Origin: CAZSGN01 sp964606415
Lineage (GTDB): Bacteria > Bacteroidota > Bacteroidia > Bacteroidales > JBBRXJ01
Length of the DNA: 8,082 nt
Direction of reading: 5' to 3'
NCBI GenBank assembly: GCA_964606415.1
Contig: CAZSGN010000123.1
Coordinates: 1-8,082, forward strand
The notes below the pieces were generated by a model. The model was not told the DNA's origin. It saw only the letters and a list, made by a program, of their open reading frames with translations, and did no database searches. This document shows positions 1-6,943 of the stretch, piece after piece (within the stretch, counting starts at the first letter, position 1; each line of letters begins with the position of its first letter). The position numbers and the translations under genes were made by a program.

Positions 1-35
1 GTGCCACCCGCAAAACAGTTTTCTTGACTTGTAAC

Positions 36-58
36 AAAAAATCCCTGAATGCCGGGAT
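36..58 (-). terminator. Probable minus-strand intrinsic terminator
   Basis: ATCCC (41-45) pairs with GGGAT (54-58) around an 8-base loop. Read on the minus strand, the hairpin runs into a T-tract made by A36-A41. The plus-strand side has no T-tract. The stem is only 5 bp, so termination may be weak. No minus-strand gene that it would serve is visible in the window. Confidence 0.4.
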
Positions 59-171
59 GTCGCTTAAAAAAAATCATCATTGAATAAATTATTTTGATAT
101 AATATTCTATAAACTTCTAATCTGTCAAAGTAAACCTAAATTTTATTCTGAAGAACTTGATTCAACGAACC

Positions 172-232
172 AAAAAATCCCGATATATGTTTTGTAGCAT
201 TTTTTTAAAATGCCCAAAAACAATAATCGGGA
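172..232 (-). terminator. Long imperfect hairpin, probable minus-strand terminator
   Basis: Bases 178-203 fold back on 207-232 around a TTT loop (204-206). Three perfect stems, TCCCGAT/ATCGGGA (7 bp), TGTTTT/AAAACA (6 bp) and GCATTTT/AAAATGC (7 bp), are separated by two symmetric 3x3 internal loops (185-187 with 223-225, and 194-196 with 214-216). On the minus strand the structure is followed by a T-tract from A172-A177, the form of an intrinsic terminator. The stem is much longer than most terminators, so it could also be a repeat element or the 3' end of a small RNA. Confidence 0.5.
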
Positions 233-362
233 CTGAATGATGGCATCCACACAAGCCATGGCTACGCCCTTTCCTTCCCAAATTCACTGGCCACACGCAC
301 AAAAGAATTCAGGATAAAAAACGAATCAATTTTAGGACATTATAAATTGTTTTTATATTTTC

Positions 363-429
363 ATAAGTTATTGATTCACAAAACTGGGATCAGGAGTTCT
401 GAATTTACAACAATTTTGCAATAACTTAT
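363..429. repeat. Perfect 11-bp inverted repeat with nested hairpin
   Basis: ATAAGTTATTG (363-373) and CAATAACTTAT (419-429) are exact reverse complements. Inside them, ATTCA (374-378) pairs with TGAAT (400-404), and AACT (382-385) pairs with AGTT (395-398). This gives a stacked fold with an unpaired AT-rich arm at 405-418. It could be a structured 5' leader or small RNA, a pair of protein-binding half-sites, or the remnant of a tiny mobile element. No flanking duplication is obvious. Confidence 0.5.
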
Positions 430-536
430 AAAGCTCAATCTACATCGAACCAGGTACACGTTATGATGATGAACCTATCAGGTTTTATTAATGGCATATT
501 TACCGGACCCCCATAGAGGTTTCAAATAATATACAG

Positions 537-557
537 CAATTAATCGATTGTTAATTG
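537..557. repeat. 7-bp inverted repeat ahead of the HD phosphohydrolase gene
   Basis: CAATTAA (537-543) and TTAATTG (551-557) are exact reverse complements around a 7-base loop, 51 bases before the preferred start codon at 609. The position suits an operator or leader hairpin, but AT-rich repeats this short also occur by chance in such a genome. Confidence 0.3.
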
Positions 558-608
558 GGATTTTGCAGAATAAAAAAATATTTTTACATCAGAAAAGAAA
601 TTACAAAA

Positions 609-2735
609 ATGCTAAGGCAACTCAAAAATATTAACAAAACCCATTTATTCAGAACAGGGCTATTTATAATAAGCGTAATGCTCATCGTATACGTGTTGCC
701 ACGTGAGCGTAAGTTCAGGTATGAATTTCAGGAAGCAAAACCCTGGATGCATGAAGATCTTTATGCCCCTTTCGACTTTCCAATTTACAAATCGGAAAAA
801 GATATATCTGCAGAGAAAGACACCCTATTAAAATCATTACATCCTTACTATAAAAGAGATTCCTCTGTTAGCAATGAAAACCTTAAAGAATTCACCAAAT
901 ACTTTAAATCCAAATGGGAAGATTACATAGCGAACAAGCATACAACGATCTCCTCCCATCAATTAAATGATTACCGTGAAGCAGCATTTAACAAAGCATA
1001 CAACCTCCTGGAAAGCGCCTATAAAATCGGAATCATAGAAATGATTGATGAATTGCTGAGAAATGCAGAGAATGATCATTATTACCTTGTATATGTAAAA
1101 AGTCAGCAAAATAAGGCTTATGAACTCAAAGAAGCATTTAGTGAGAAACAGGCCTATCAATATATCCTTGAGGGAATTCAGCAAGAAGATCGATCAGATA
1201 TAAGTCCCAATAAGTTCACAAAAAAATTCCTTCAGAAAATCCGTTTCAATCAGTTTATCCAACCAAACCTAACCTACGACGCAAAAACCACCCAAAAGGT
1301 CAAAAAAGAAATACTGGGCGATATATCACCAACTGAAGGCTTGGTTCAGGCAAACGAGATCATTATATCCAAAGGAGAAATCGTCACCGAATCCAAATAT
1401 AAAATTCTCAGCTCTCTACAGAAAGAATACCAGCAAAGGGTTGGGGGACAAGAAAATATTATATTACTGGGACAAACAATATTCATTGCCCTTTCCCTAT
1501 TATTCCTGTTTTTATTTATCAATAATTTCAGGCATGATATACTAAAAAATAACCTGAGCATGACTTTTATTGTTTCGCTTGTGGTTGTATTTGTAGCCTT
1601 AGGCGCTGGTTTATTGCAATGGTTAAAGATTAATCCCGGTGCCGATTGGAATCTGTATGTCATTCCATTTGCACTCTCCCCCATCATCATTCATACTTTT
1701 TACGACTCACGCTTAGCATTGTTTGTCCATATCATCACCATACTGATCGTTGGTTTTATCGCCCCCAATGGATTCGAATTTGTTTTTCTCAATTTTTCTG
1801 CCGGAATTGTAGCCATCTATAGTCTATCAAACCAATATAGACGTGGACGTTTATTTTTCACCTCCGCCACAGTAATTCTCACTTATTGCCTTGTTTACTT
1901 TTCTATAGCGATTATCCAGGAAGGTAAACTTCAAAACATTGACTGGACATATTTTCTTTGGTTTTTTGCCAATGGCATATTACTATTAACATCTTACTTA
2001 CTTATCTATGTCTTTGAAAAACTTTTTGGATTTCTTTCTGATGCCACATTAGTCGAACTTTCCGACACCAATCAACCTCTTTTAAGAAAATTAGCTGAAA
2101 TCGCGCCAGGGACATTCCAACATTCCCTCCAGGTAGCTAATCTTGCTGAGGAGGCAATACGCCAAATTGGTGGCAACACACTTCTTGTGAGGACAGGAGC
2201 TCTATACCACGATATTGGAAAGATGGAAAACCCAGCCTATTTCATAGAAAATCAAGACTCCTCCTATAACCCTCACAATCAGATTGAACTTGATGAAAGT
2301 GCTAAAATCATTATCAACCATGTGATTAAAGGAGTAGAGATGGCCAAAAAAAATAAACTGCCTTCCCAGATTATAGCATTTATAAAAAGTCATCACGGTA
2401 CATCAACTGTTCAATATTTTTACAAGAATTATCTGAACAAATACCCAGAGCGCCATTTAGACATCAACCATTTCCAATACCCAGGCCCCAAACCAGCAAG
2501 CAAGGAAACAGCCGTTGTCATGATGGCCGATTCTGTTGAAGCGGCATCAAGAAGCCTGAAGCAAATGACTGATAAATCAATAACAGAACTTGTTGACGGG
2601 ATTATTGCTTACCAAATAGAAAATGAACAATACACCGATGCCGACATTACCTTCAGAGATGTTGATATTATCAAGGGCATTTTAAAAACCAAACTAAAAA
2701 ATATTTATCATGGCAGGATTGAATATCCTTCATAA
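609..2735 (+). CDS. pgpH: 7TM-HD family phosphohydrolase, probable cyclic di-AMP phosphodiesterase (PgpH-like)
   Basis: This is a 708-residue inner-membrane protein. An N-terminal membrane segment (about 15-30) is followed by an extracytoplasmic domain (about 31-283) matching the 7TMR-HDED type. Then comes a block of about seven membrane segments (about 284-470) and a cytoplasmic HD domain (about 490-695). The metal-binding residues of the HD fold are visible: His505 in TFQHS, His534-Asp535 in YHDIGK, His571, His595-His596 in SHHGT, and Asp641 in MADS. Characterised PgpH proteins with this architecture hydrolyse cyclic di-AMP; that activity is inferred here. The frame stays open upstream to a TTG at 555, but that adds a poorly hydrophobic 18-residue lead. 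ATG 609 puts the membrane anchor near the N-terminus as in relatives. There is no Shine-Dalgarno sequence, as is usual in Bacteroidota. The gene converges on lolA with a 58-base gap in which I see no clear terminator hairpin. Confidence 0.9.
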   Translation: MLRQLKNINKTHLFRTGLFIISVMLIVYVLPRERKFRYEFQEAKPWMHEDLYAPFDFPIYKSEKDISAEKDTLLKSLHPYYKRDSSVSNENLKEFTKYFKSKWEDYIANKHTTISSHQLNDYREAAFNKAYNLLESAYKIGIIEMIDELLRNAENDHYYLVYVKSQQNKAYELKEAFSEKQAYQYILEGIQQEDRSDISPNKFTKKFLQKIRFNQFIQPNLTYDAKTTQKVKKEILGDISPTEGLVQANEIIISKGEIVTESKYKILSSLQKEYQQRVGGQENIILLGQTIFIALSLLFLFLFINNFRHDILKNNLSMTFIVSLVVVFVALGAGLLQWLKINPGADWNLYVIPFALSPIIIHTFYDSRLALFVHIITILIVGFIAPNGFEFVFLNFSAGIVAIYSLSNQYRRGRLFFTSATVILTYCLVYFSIAIIQEGKLQNIDWTYFLWFFANGILLLTSYLLIYVFEKLFGFLSDATLVELSDTNQPLLRKLAEIAPGTFQHSLQVANLAEEAIRQIGGNTLLVRTGALYHDIGKMENPAYFIENQDSSYNPHNQIELDESAKIIINHVIKGVEMAKKNKLPSQIIAFIKSHHGTSTVQYFYKNYLNKYPERHLDINHFQYPGPKPASKETAVVMMADSVEAASRSLKQMTDKSITELVDGIIAYQIENEQYTDADITFRDVDIIKGILKTKLKNIYHGRIEYPS

Positions 2736-2793
2736 TTACAACAGAAAAAAACCGCAAACAGTAAACCAACAAAGATAAAAACCCCTTTTCCTT

Positions 2794-3462
2794 TTAACGC
2801 ATATCAATCACCCGTACATCCGGATGATCCTCTTTCTGGAAAGAGAAGAAACCTGCAGATACTTCCAAATGGGTTTTGATCTCACTCACATCAAAAGTAT
2901 AATGGGTTCCGTCTTTAGCGAACACCTTTATAAATTTAAACAAATCCGCTTTTTCGTCAACAAGAACACGAACACGTGAATAACTGGTTTTCAAATTCTT
3001 GGGGTATAAATCTATTTTATGACATGACACCCCTTTATAATCAACTTTATCAACATAATTAACTTTAAAATCTTTATCATAAAGGATAAAAATATTTCTC
3101 GGGTTACTGAAATCAATCCCTTGTTCTTCCTGTTCATCAGTAGACATATCCATAACATTAACCTCTTCTATACTCTCCAGGTAAGTCCACATAGTAGAGC
3201 CATTGAAATAAATCTCTGTATTCCGCATATCCACCTTATACATATCCCCTTTAATAACAATGCTTCCCTCTTCAGAGAAAGAGTCCTCTGTTTTGACATC
3301 CTCATAAGTATATGTAAAGCTTATTTTAAAAGTTGAAAGAGATTTCATTTTATCTGATACTCGATCCATTACTTCTTTGGCGGGGGCTTCGTTCTGAGTA
3401 AAAGCGAGCATTGTAGATACCAGTAAGCATATAGCTACTAAAGATTTTTTTACCATCATCAT
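2794..3462 (-). CDS. lolA: Outer-membrane lipoprotein carrier protein, LolA family
   Basis: A 222-residue periplasmic protein with a signal peptide: a positive start (MVKK), a hydrophobic stretch to about residue 20, and cleavage probably near residues 20-23 before QNEAPA. The mature part shows the LolA pattern: an early helix (about 27-42), many beta strands (FKISFTYTY, SIVIKGDMYKVDM, EIYFNGSTMWTYL), and a C-terminal FFSFQKEDHPDVRVID segment like the family's closing strand. LolA binds lipoproteins released from the inner membrane and ferries them across the periplasm; this role is taken from the family. The start is one of three consecutive ATG codons (3462, 3459, 3456). The first touches the ftsK stop codon with no gap, so translation is probably coupled to ftsK. 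A Shine-Dalgarno sequence is absent. A LolA gene right after ftsK is a known arrangement in several phyla, which supports the call. Confidence 0.88.
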   Translation of the reverse strand: MMMVKKSLVAICLLVSTMLAFTQNEAPAKEVMDRVSDKMKSLSTFKISFTYTYEDVKTEDSFSEEGSIVIKGDMYKVDMRNTEIYFNGSTMWTYLESIEEVNVMDMSTDEQEEQGIDFSNPRNIFILYDKDFKVNYVDKVDYKGVSCHKIDLYPKNLKTSYSRVRVLVDEKADLFKFIKVFAKDGTHYTFDVSEIKTHLEVSAGFFSFQKEDHPDVRVIDMR

Positions 3463-6009
3463 TTATTTAATGTTATTAATTAATTGTTCAAGAGAATATT
3501 CGTCCTGGATAAGTACCTGTCTGGCTTTACTCCCTTCGAAAGGTCCAAGTATACCAGCAGCTTCTAATTGATCAACAATTCGCCCGGCCCGGTTATATCC
3601 AATAGATAATTTACGTTGAATCAAAGAAGTAGAACCTTGTTGATGCATCACCACTAATCTGGCAGCTTCTTCAAACATCGCATCACGCTTACTGAGGTCC
3701 ACCTCACCAGGCTCAGCACTTTCTTCGCCCACGTATTCAGGCAACAAAAATGCATCAGGATATCCCTGCTGATCACCAATAAATTCATTTAACTGATCGA
3801 CCTCTTCAGTATCAATAAATGCACATTGAATACGCACAAGATCATTACCCGAAGTAATCAACATATCCCCTCTGCCAATCAACTGGTTGGCGCCTGGACT
3901 ATCGAGAATGGTACGGGAGTCAACCGAAGACATCACTTTAAACCCAATACGTGCAGGGAAATTCGCTTTAATAACACCGGTGATTATGTTCGTTGTAGGC
4001 CGCTGAGTAGCAATAATAAGATGAATACCAACAGCTCGTGCAAGTTGAGCAAGGCGGGCAATAGGGCCTTCAACTTCTTTTCCTGCAGTCATAATCAAAT
4101 CAGCAAACTCATCAATAACCAGCACCATATATGGCAAATACTTATGTCCTTTATCGGGATTCAGTTTCCGTGCAATAAATTTCCCGTTATATTCTTTAAG
4201 ATTCCTTACATGAGCTTTTTTTAACAGATCATACCTTTGATCCATTTCGATGCACAAGGAATTCAATGTATTAATAACTTTTTGTGTATCAGTGATAATT
4301 GCCTCTTCAGTATCAGGTAACTTAGCAAGAAAATGTTTCTCTATTTTACTATAAATACTAAGTTCCACTTTCTTAGGATCAATCATAATCAGCTTAAGCT
4401 GAGAAGGATGTTTTTTATAAAGCAAAGAAGTAATAATAGCATTGAGGCCTACCGACTTGCCTTGCCCGGTTGCCCCTGCTACGAGCAGGTGAGGCATCTT
4501 CGCAAGATCAAAAACATAAGTTTCGTTAGAGATGGTTCGTCCAATAGCTACAGCCAAATCAGCCTTTGATTCCTGAAATTTTTTGGATGATAAAATTGAA
4601 CGCATAGAAACAATCTGCGGATTAGAATTAGGCACTTCAATGCCAATCGTTCCCCTCCCGGGTATAGGGGCAATAATTCTAATACCTAAGGCGGCCAGGC
4701 TTAAGGCAATATCATCTTCAAGATTTTTAATTTTTGAAATACGCACTCCAGGCGCCGGAACGATTTCATAAAGGGTAACAGTAGGCCCGATGGTTGCTTT
4801 AATTTTATTAATCTGAATCTTATAATTCGCCAGCGTATCAACGATTCTGTTTTTATTACTAATCAATTCCTCATCACTAACCTCAGCATTAACAGATTCA
4901 TGCTTTTCAAGTAAATCAAGTGGAGGTAATTTATAATTAGATAAATCAAGGGTTGGATCATACTCTTCCAATTGATTACCCGCATCAGTGAATTCTTTTT
5001 CTTCATTGTGCTCAACGGTCATTTTCACCCCATCATCATCTTCTTTAGCAAATGCTTGTTCTTCTTCTTGCTGCTCATTCTCTAAACCAATTGATTCACT
5101 TTCTTCTTTTCTTTTATCATCAGCAGAAGTCCGTTCAATCGTCAGGTCATCATCAGGGTCATTGTCATTTTCTGCCGCCGCAACTTCAGTCTTATCTTCT
5201 GTTCCGGAATACTCCGTGTCAAATTCCACCTCACCTTCAGGATTATCACCCGGCACATTAGTTATTTGATCATAAGAAATAGGCTCGTATTCCTTTTCAT
5301 CCAATTTAACATCTTCTTCACCTTCAAATGACTGATGGCTTTCAAACTCATTATCTACACCAGGTGTACCAAATATTTTTTGCAAAAAGGGTAAATGAAT
5401 CAGCCGATAATTAATGCTCCGCATCCAATCCACAGAAGCAGGGACCGTAAATACAATAAATGAGGTCCATGCAATCAGCAATAAAAGAGCGGTGCCAACA
5501 GCGCCAATTAAAGCAATAAACCAATTAGCAATGGTTACCCCATGAAAACCTCCCGGGCCACTACCCAGAAAAGATGTTTCTTCACGAAACACGAATCCAA
5601 GTGATATTGACAATAAGATAATACCTATTAAAGAAGCACGTAAAGTTTTTCCCAGAGGCAATAGCTTTTTATTAATTAAATGAAAAGCTATAATAATTAA
5701 TAAAAAAGGGAAAACAAAAGCAGCTAACCCAAACCATTTGGTAATAAAAAGATCAGCCAGCCTTGCCCCTTGCTTTCCCGCCCAATTTTCAACGGTAATA
5801 TCAGAAGAAGAAACCACCTCCTGAAAACGGAAACTTTGATCATATTGCCATGAAAAGAAATGAGAGATAAAAGCAAAAGACAAATAAATAGATAAAGACA
5901 AAAAGAACAAAAATAAAACAATCCTAAGCCGTTCATCATTAAAAAAAGATTTCATCTTACTTAGATAATCCGGCGCATATCTCTCCTGCTTAGTCGTGCT
6001 TTTACCCAT
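3463..6009 (-). CDS. ftsK: DNA translocase FtsK (FtsK/SpoIIIE family)
   Basis: An 848-residue septal DNA pump that clears and aligns chromosome ends at division. The N-terminal part (about 29-190) has four membrane segments. An acidic, low-complexity linker (about 220-355) follows. The alpha domain (about 361-475) includes TLYEIVPAPGVRISKI. The RecA-like motor has Walker A GATGQGKS (512-519), Walker B LVIDEFADL (630-638) and the IIATQRP segment (665-671). The C-terminal gamma winged helix (about 770-835, YNRAGRIVDQLEAAGILG) is the part that reads orientation sequences in characterised FtsK. All expected modules are intact. The ATG at 6009 has a weak AGG about 9 bases upstream. It lies 59 bases after the lipoprotein gene, probably in the same transcript. 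A near match to the -7 element (TACGTTTT, 6052-6045) could give an internal promoter, but its possible -33 partner is about 25 bp away, which is long. Confidence 0.97.
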   Translation of the reverse strand: MGKSTTKQERYAPDYLSKMKSFFNDERLRIVLFLFFLSLSIYLSFAFISHFFSWQYDQSFRFQEVVSSSDITVENWAGKQGARLADLFITKWFGLAAFVFPFLLIIIAFHLINKKLLPLGKTLRASLIGIILLSISLGFVFREETSFLGSGPGGFHGVTIANWFIALIGAVGTALLLLIAWTSFIVFTVPASVDWMRSINYRLIHLPFLQKIFGTPGVDNEFESHQSFEGEEDVKLDEKEYEPISYDQITNVPGDNPEGEVEFDTEYSGTEDKTEVAAAENDNDPDDDLTIERTSADDKRKEESESIGLENEQQEEEQAFAKEDDDGVKMTVEHNEEKEFTDAGNQLEEYDPTLDLSNYKLPPLDLLEKHESVNAEVSDEELISNKNRIVDTLANYKIQINKIKATIGPTVTLYEIVPAPGVRISKIKNLEDDIALSLAALGIRIIAPIPGRGTIGIEVPNSNPQIVSMRSILSSKKFQESKADLAVAIGRTISNETYVFDLAKMPHLLVAGATGQGKSVGLNAIITSLLYKKHPSQLKLIMIDPKKVELSIYSKIEKHFLAKLPDTEEAIITDTQKVINTLNSLCIEMDQRYDLLKKAHVRNLKEYNGKFIARKLNPDKGHKYLPYMVLVIDEFADLIMTAGKEVEGPIARLAQLARAVGIHLIIATQRPTTNIITGVIKANFPARIGFKVMSSVDSRTILDSPGANQLIGRGDMLITSGNDLVRIQCAFIDTEEVDQLNEFIGDQQGYPDAFLLPEYVGEESAEPGEVDLSKRDAMFEEAARLVVMHQQGSTSLIQRKLSIGYNRAGRIVDQLEAAGILGPFEGSKARQVLIQDEYSLEQLINNIK

Positions 6010-6068
6010 GCCTGACCTGTTATTAACAATTAAAATTCCTTGATAAAACGTAGAATATGATGATGAAG

Positions 6069-6755
6069 TTACTCCATCAATGTACTAAGAATCTCTTCCA
6101 TATCTTTTCTGGAAACTTGCTTAAAGCCGGGAGGTGTTTCAAAGTCCTTATTTGAGATCTGGCATTTTTCTGCTTTCTCGGCTTCAAGTTCCATTCGAAG
6201 TTTATGCAATTTAACCTGAAACTTCATCAAAACTCCTTCAACATTGCTATAAGGATTATTGAAATTAGGAGATCGTATCCCTATTTCATCCGTATAGTAA
6301 AAGATAAAAGGTTCGTGATCCGAACCAGGAAAAATAACACGGCCACGACTGCATTTTAATCCTGCAATTTCTTTGAGCCCCTTCCTGAGTTCGACCTTCA
6401 TCCCTGGAATTTCACGAAAGGCAAAAGACCCTTCTCCCGGATCACCAATATATTTATATTTTTTGTCTATGACTTTTAGAAGAGAAGTCGTTACCTGCTT
6501 CTTATGATCATTAATTAACTGAAGAGAAAACAATCCCATAAAACCTTCAATCAAGATAACTGATTTATCATTTTTAAACTTAAGAATCATTTTCCCGGGA
6601 AGTAAGTTCGTGGGGATGTTCTTGGACATATTGTTCTCAAGATATTTCACATCATATTCCACCAATCCTTCCTGATACCCCTCTCTTTGACTCAACTGTT
6701 TACATGAGCTGGTAAGAATTAAGATGGTTAATATGATTAAAGTAAATATGCGCAT
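6069..6755 (-). CDS. Putative lipoprotein of unknown function, first gene of the ftsK-lolA cluster
   Basis: The predicted product is 228 residues when started at ATG 6755. I chose this start because it gives a compact lipoprotein signal: Met-Arg, a hydrophobic run, then LTSSC with the lipidated cysteine at residue 18. A threonine at the -3 position departs from the classical lipobox, though Bacteroidota tolerate this. The frame stays open to ATG 6773 and TTG 6800, but both only lengthen the part ahead of the hydrophobic core. The mature part alternates short beta strands (GLVEYDVKYL, GKMILKFK, VILIEGFMGLFSLQLI, KKYKYIG, EPFIFYYTDEIGI) and ends in a helical tail (KDMEEILSTLME). It recalls small envelope beta proteins such as the DUF4412-like group, but I cannot assign a family. 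Its place ahead of ftsK and lolA suggests an envelope role. No catalytic motif is visible. Confidence 0.8.
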   Translation of the reverse strand: MRIFTLIILTILILTSSCKQLSQREGYQEGLVEYDVKYLENNMSKNIPTNLLPGKMILKFKNDKSVILIEGFMGLFSLQLINDHKKQVTTSLLKVIDKKYKYIGDPGEGSFAFREIPGMKVELRKGLKEIAGLKCSRGRVIFPGSDHEPFIFYYTDEIGIRSPNFNNPYSNVEGVLMKFQVKLHKLRMELEAEKAEKCQISNKDFETPPGFKQVSRKDMEEILSTLME

Positions 6756-6797
6756 TACAGGTTTTTCGATCATAAAAAGTGGCTTATTGCTATGATT

Positions 6798-6805
6798 CAA
6801 AAATA
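6798..6805 (-). promoter_or_regulatory. Second possible -7 element for the lipoprotein-ftsK-lolA cluster
   Basis: The minus strand reads TATTTTTG here, a full match to the Bacteroidota TAnnTTTG element, about 43 bases before the chosen start at 6755. No TTG or TTTG lies at the right distance upstream; that area is the AT repeat at 6819-6835. It may be fortuitous or may depend on an activator. Confidence 0.2.
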
Positions 6806-6814
6806 GTAATAAGT

Positions 6815-6845
6815 ATTGAATTTATAAATTTATAATTAATTTTTG
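6815..6845 (+). promoter_or_regulatory. Possible promoter for the ornithine carbamoyltransferase gene
   Basis: ATTG (6815-6818), a 19-bp gap, then AATTTTTG (6838-6845), one base from TAnnTTTG. This would place the RNA start near 6850 and give a leader of roughly 90 bases. An alternative pair is TTTG (6842-6845) with TAAATTTA (6869-6876), but its 23-bp gap is long. Both are weak matches. Confidence 0.3.
6819..6835. repeat. AT-rich direct repeat and palindrome between the divergent genes
   Basis: AATTTATAA occurs at 6819-6827 and again at 6827-6835. The first copy also forms the 12-bp palindrome AATTTATAAATT (6819-6830). The repeats fill the gap between the proposed -33 and -7 of the plus-strand promoter, so a bound protein there could block it. 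The left part (TGAAT at 6817-6821) resembles half of an arginine-repressor box, but no good second half is present. Confidence 0.35.
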
Positions 6846-6884
6846 ATACAACGTTCACTATATATTAATAAATTTACAGGCAGT

Positions 6885-6914
6885 CAAAAATACGAAACAT
6901 TATAAAGAAACCAA
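6885..6914 (-). promoter_or_regulatory. Probable promoter of the lipoprotein-ftsK-lolA cluster
   Basis: On the minus strand, TTG (6914-6912) is followed after 19 bp by TATTTTTG (6892-6885), a complete match to the TAnnTTTG -7 element of Bacteroidota with standard spacing. Transcription would begin near 6878-6880, leaving a leader of about 125 bases before the start codon at 6755. This is the best promoter match I found in the window. Confidence 0.5.
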
Positions 6915-6943
6915 TCATTTCTCAGCCAATATTTTTTAAAAAA

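Larger units (their letters stand above)
1..608. other. Non-coding region upstream of the HD phosphohydrolase gene
   Basis: No open reading frame here has convincing coding character on either strand. The stretch holds two hairpins with T-tracts on the minus strand (36-58 and 172-232), a GC-rich block (241-300, 34 of 60 bases G or C, against 11 of 60 in the next 60 bases), a 67-base inverted-repeat structure (363-429), a small hairpin AACCT-ATC-AGGTT (472-484), and a 7-bp inverted repeat (537-557). I found no full TAnnTTTG promoter element on either strand, so how the following gene is transcribed is unresolved. The near match CAATTTTG at 411-418 lacks a -33 partner. Confidence 0.7.

Noticed and set aside
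143..259. Minus-strand 38-codon reading frame (begins MACVDAIIQSR) across the long hairpin
   Set aside because: It runs through both arms of the hairpin and the proposed terminator, has no ribosome binding site or recognisable homology, and is short enough to occur by chance. The structure is the more economical explanation.
555..608. N-terminal extension of the HD phosphohydrolase starting at TTG 555
   Set aside because: It adds 18 residues rich in aromatic and basic side chains before the normal membrane anchor, and its start codon lies inside the 7-bp inverted repeat. ATG 609 fits the family better.
2736..2793. Possible terminator between the convergent HD phosphohydrolase and lolA genes
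   Set aside because: T-tracts are present on the minus strand, but I could find no hairpin preceding them and no T-tract on the plus strand.
4988..5269. Serine-rich plus-strand frame opposite ftsK
   Set aside because: It is the antisense shadow of the acidic linker (Glu/Asp codons read as Ser/Leu on the other strand), with no start signal of its own.
6756..6800. Longer starts (TTG 6800, ATG 6773) for the lipoprotein gene
   Set aside because: They place 15 or 6 extra residues before a signal peptide that is already complete from ATG 6755, and neither has a better ribosome binding site.
6817..6832. Arginine-repressor box ahead of the carbamoyltransferase gene
   Set aside because: Only the left half TGAAT matches; the right half does not form the needed ATTCA, and the area is so AT-rich that a partial match is expected.
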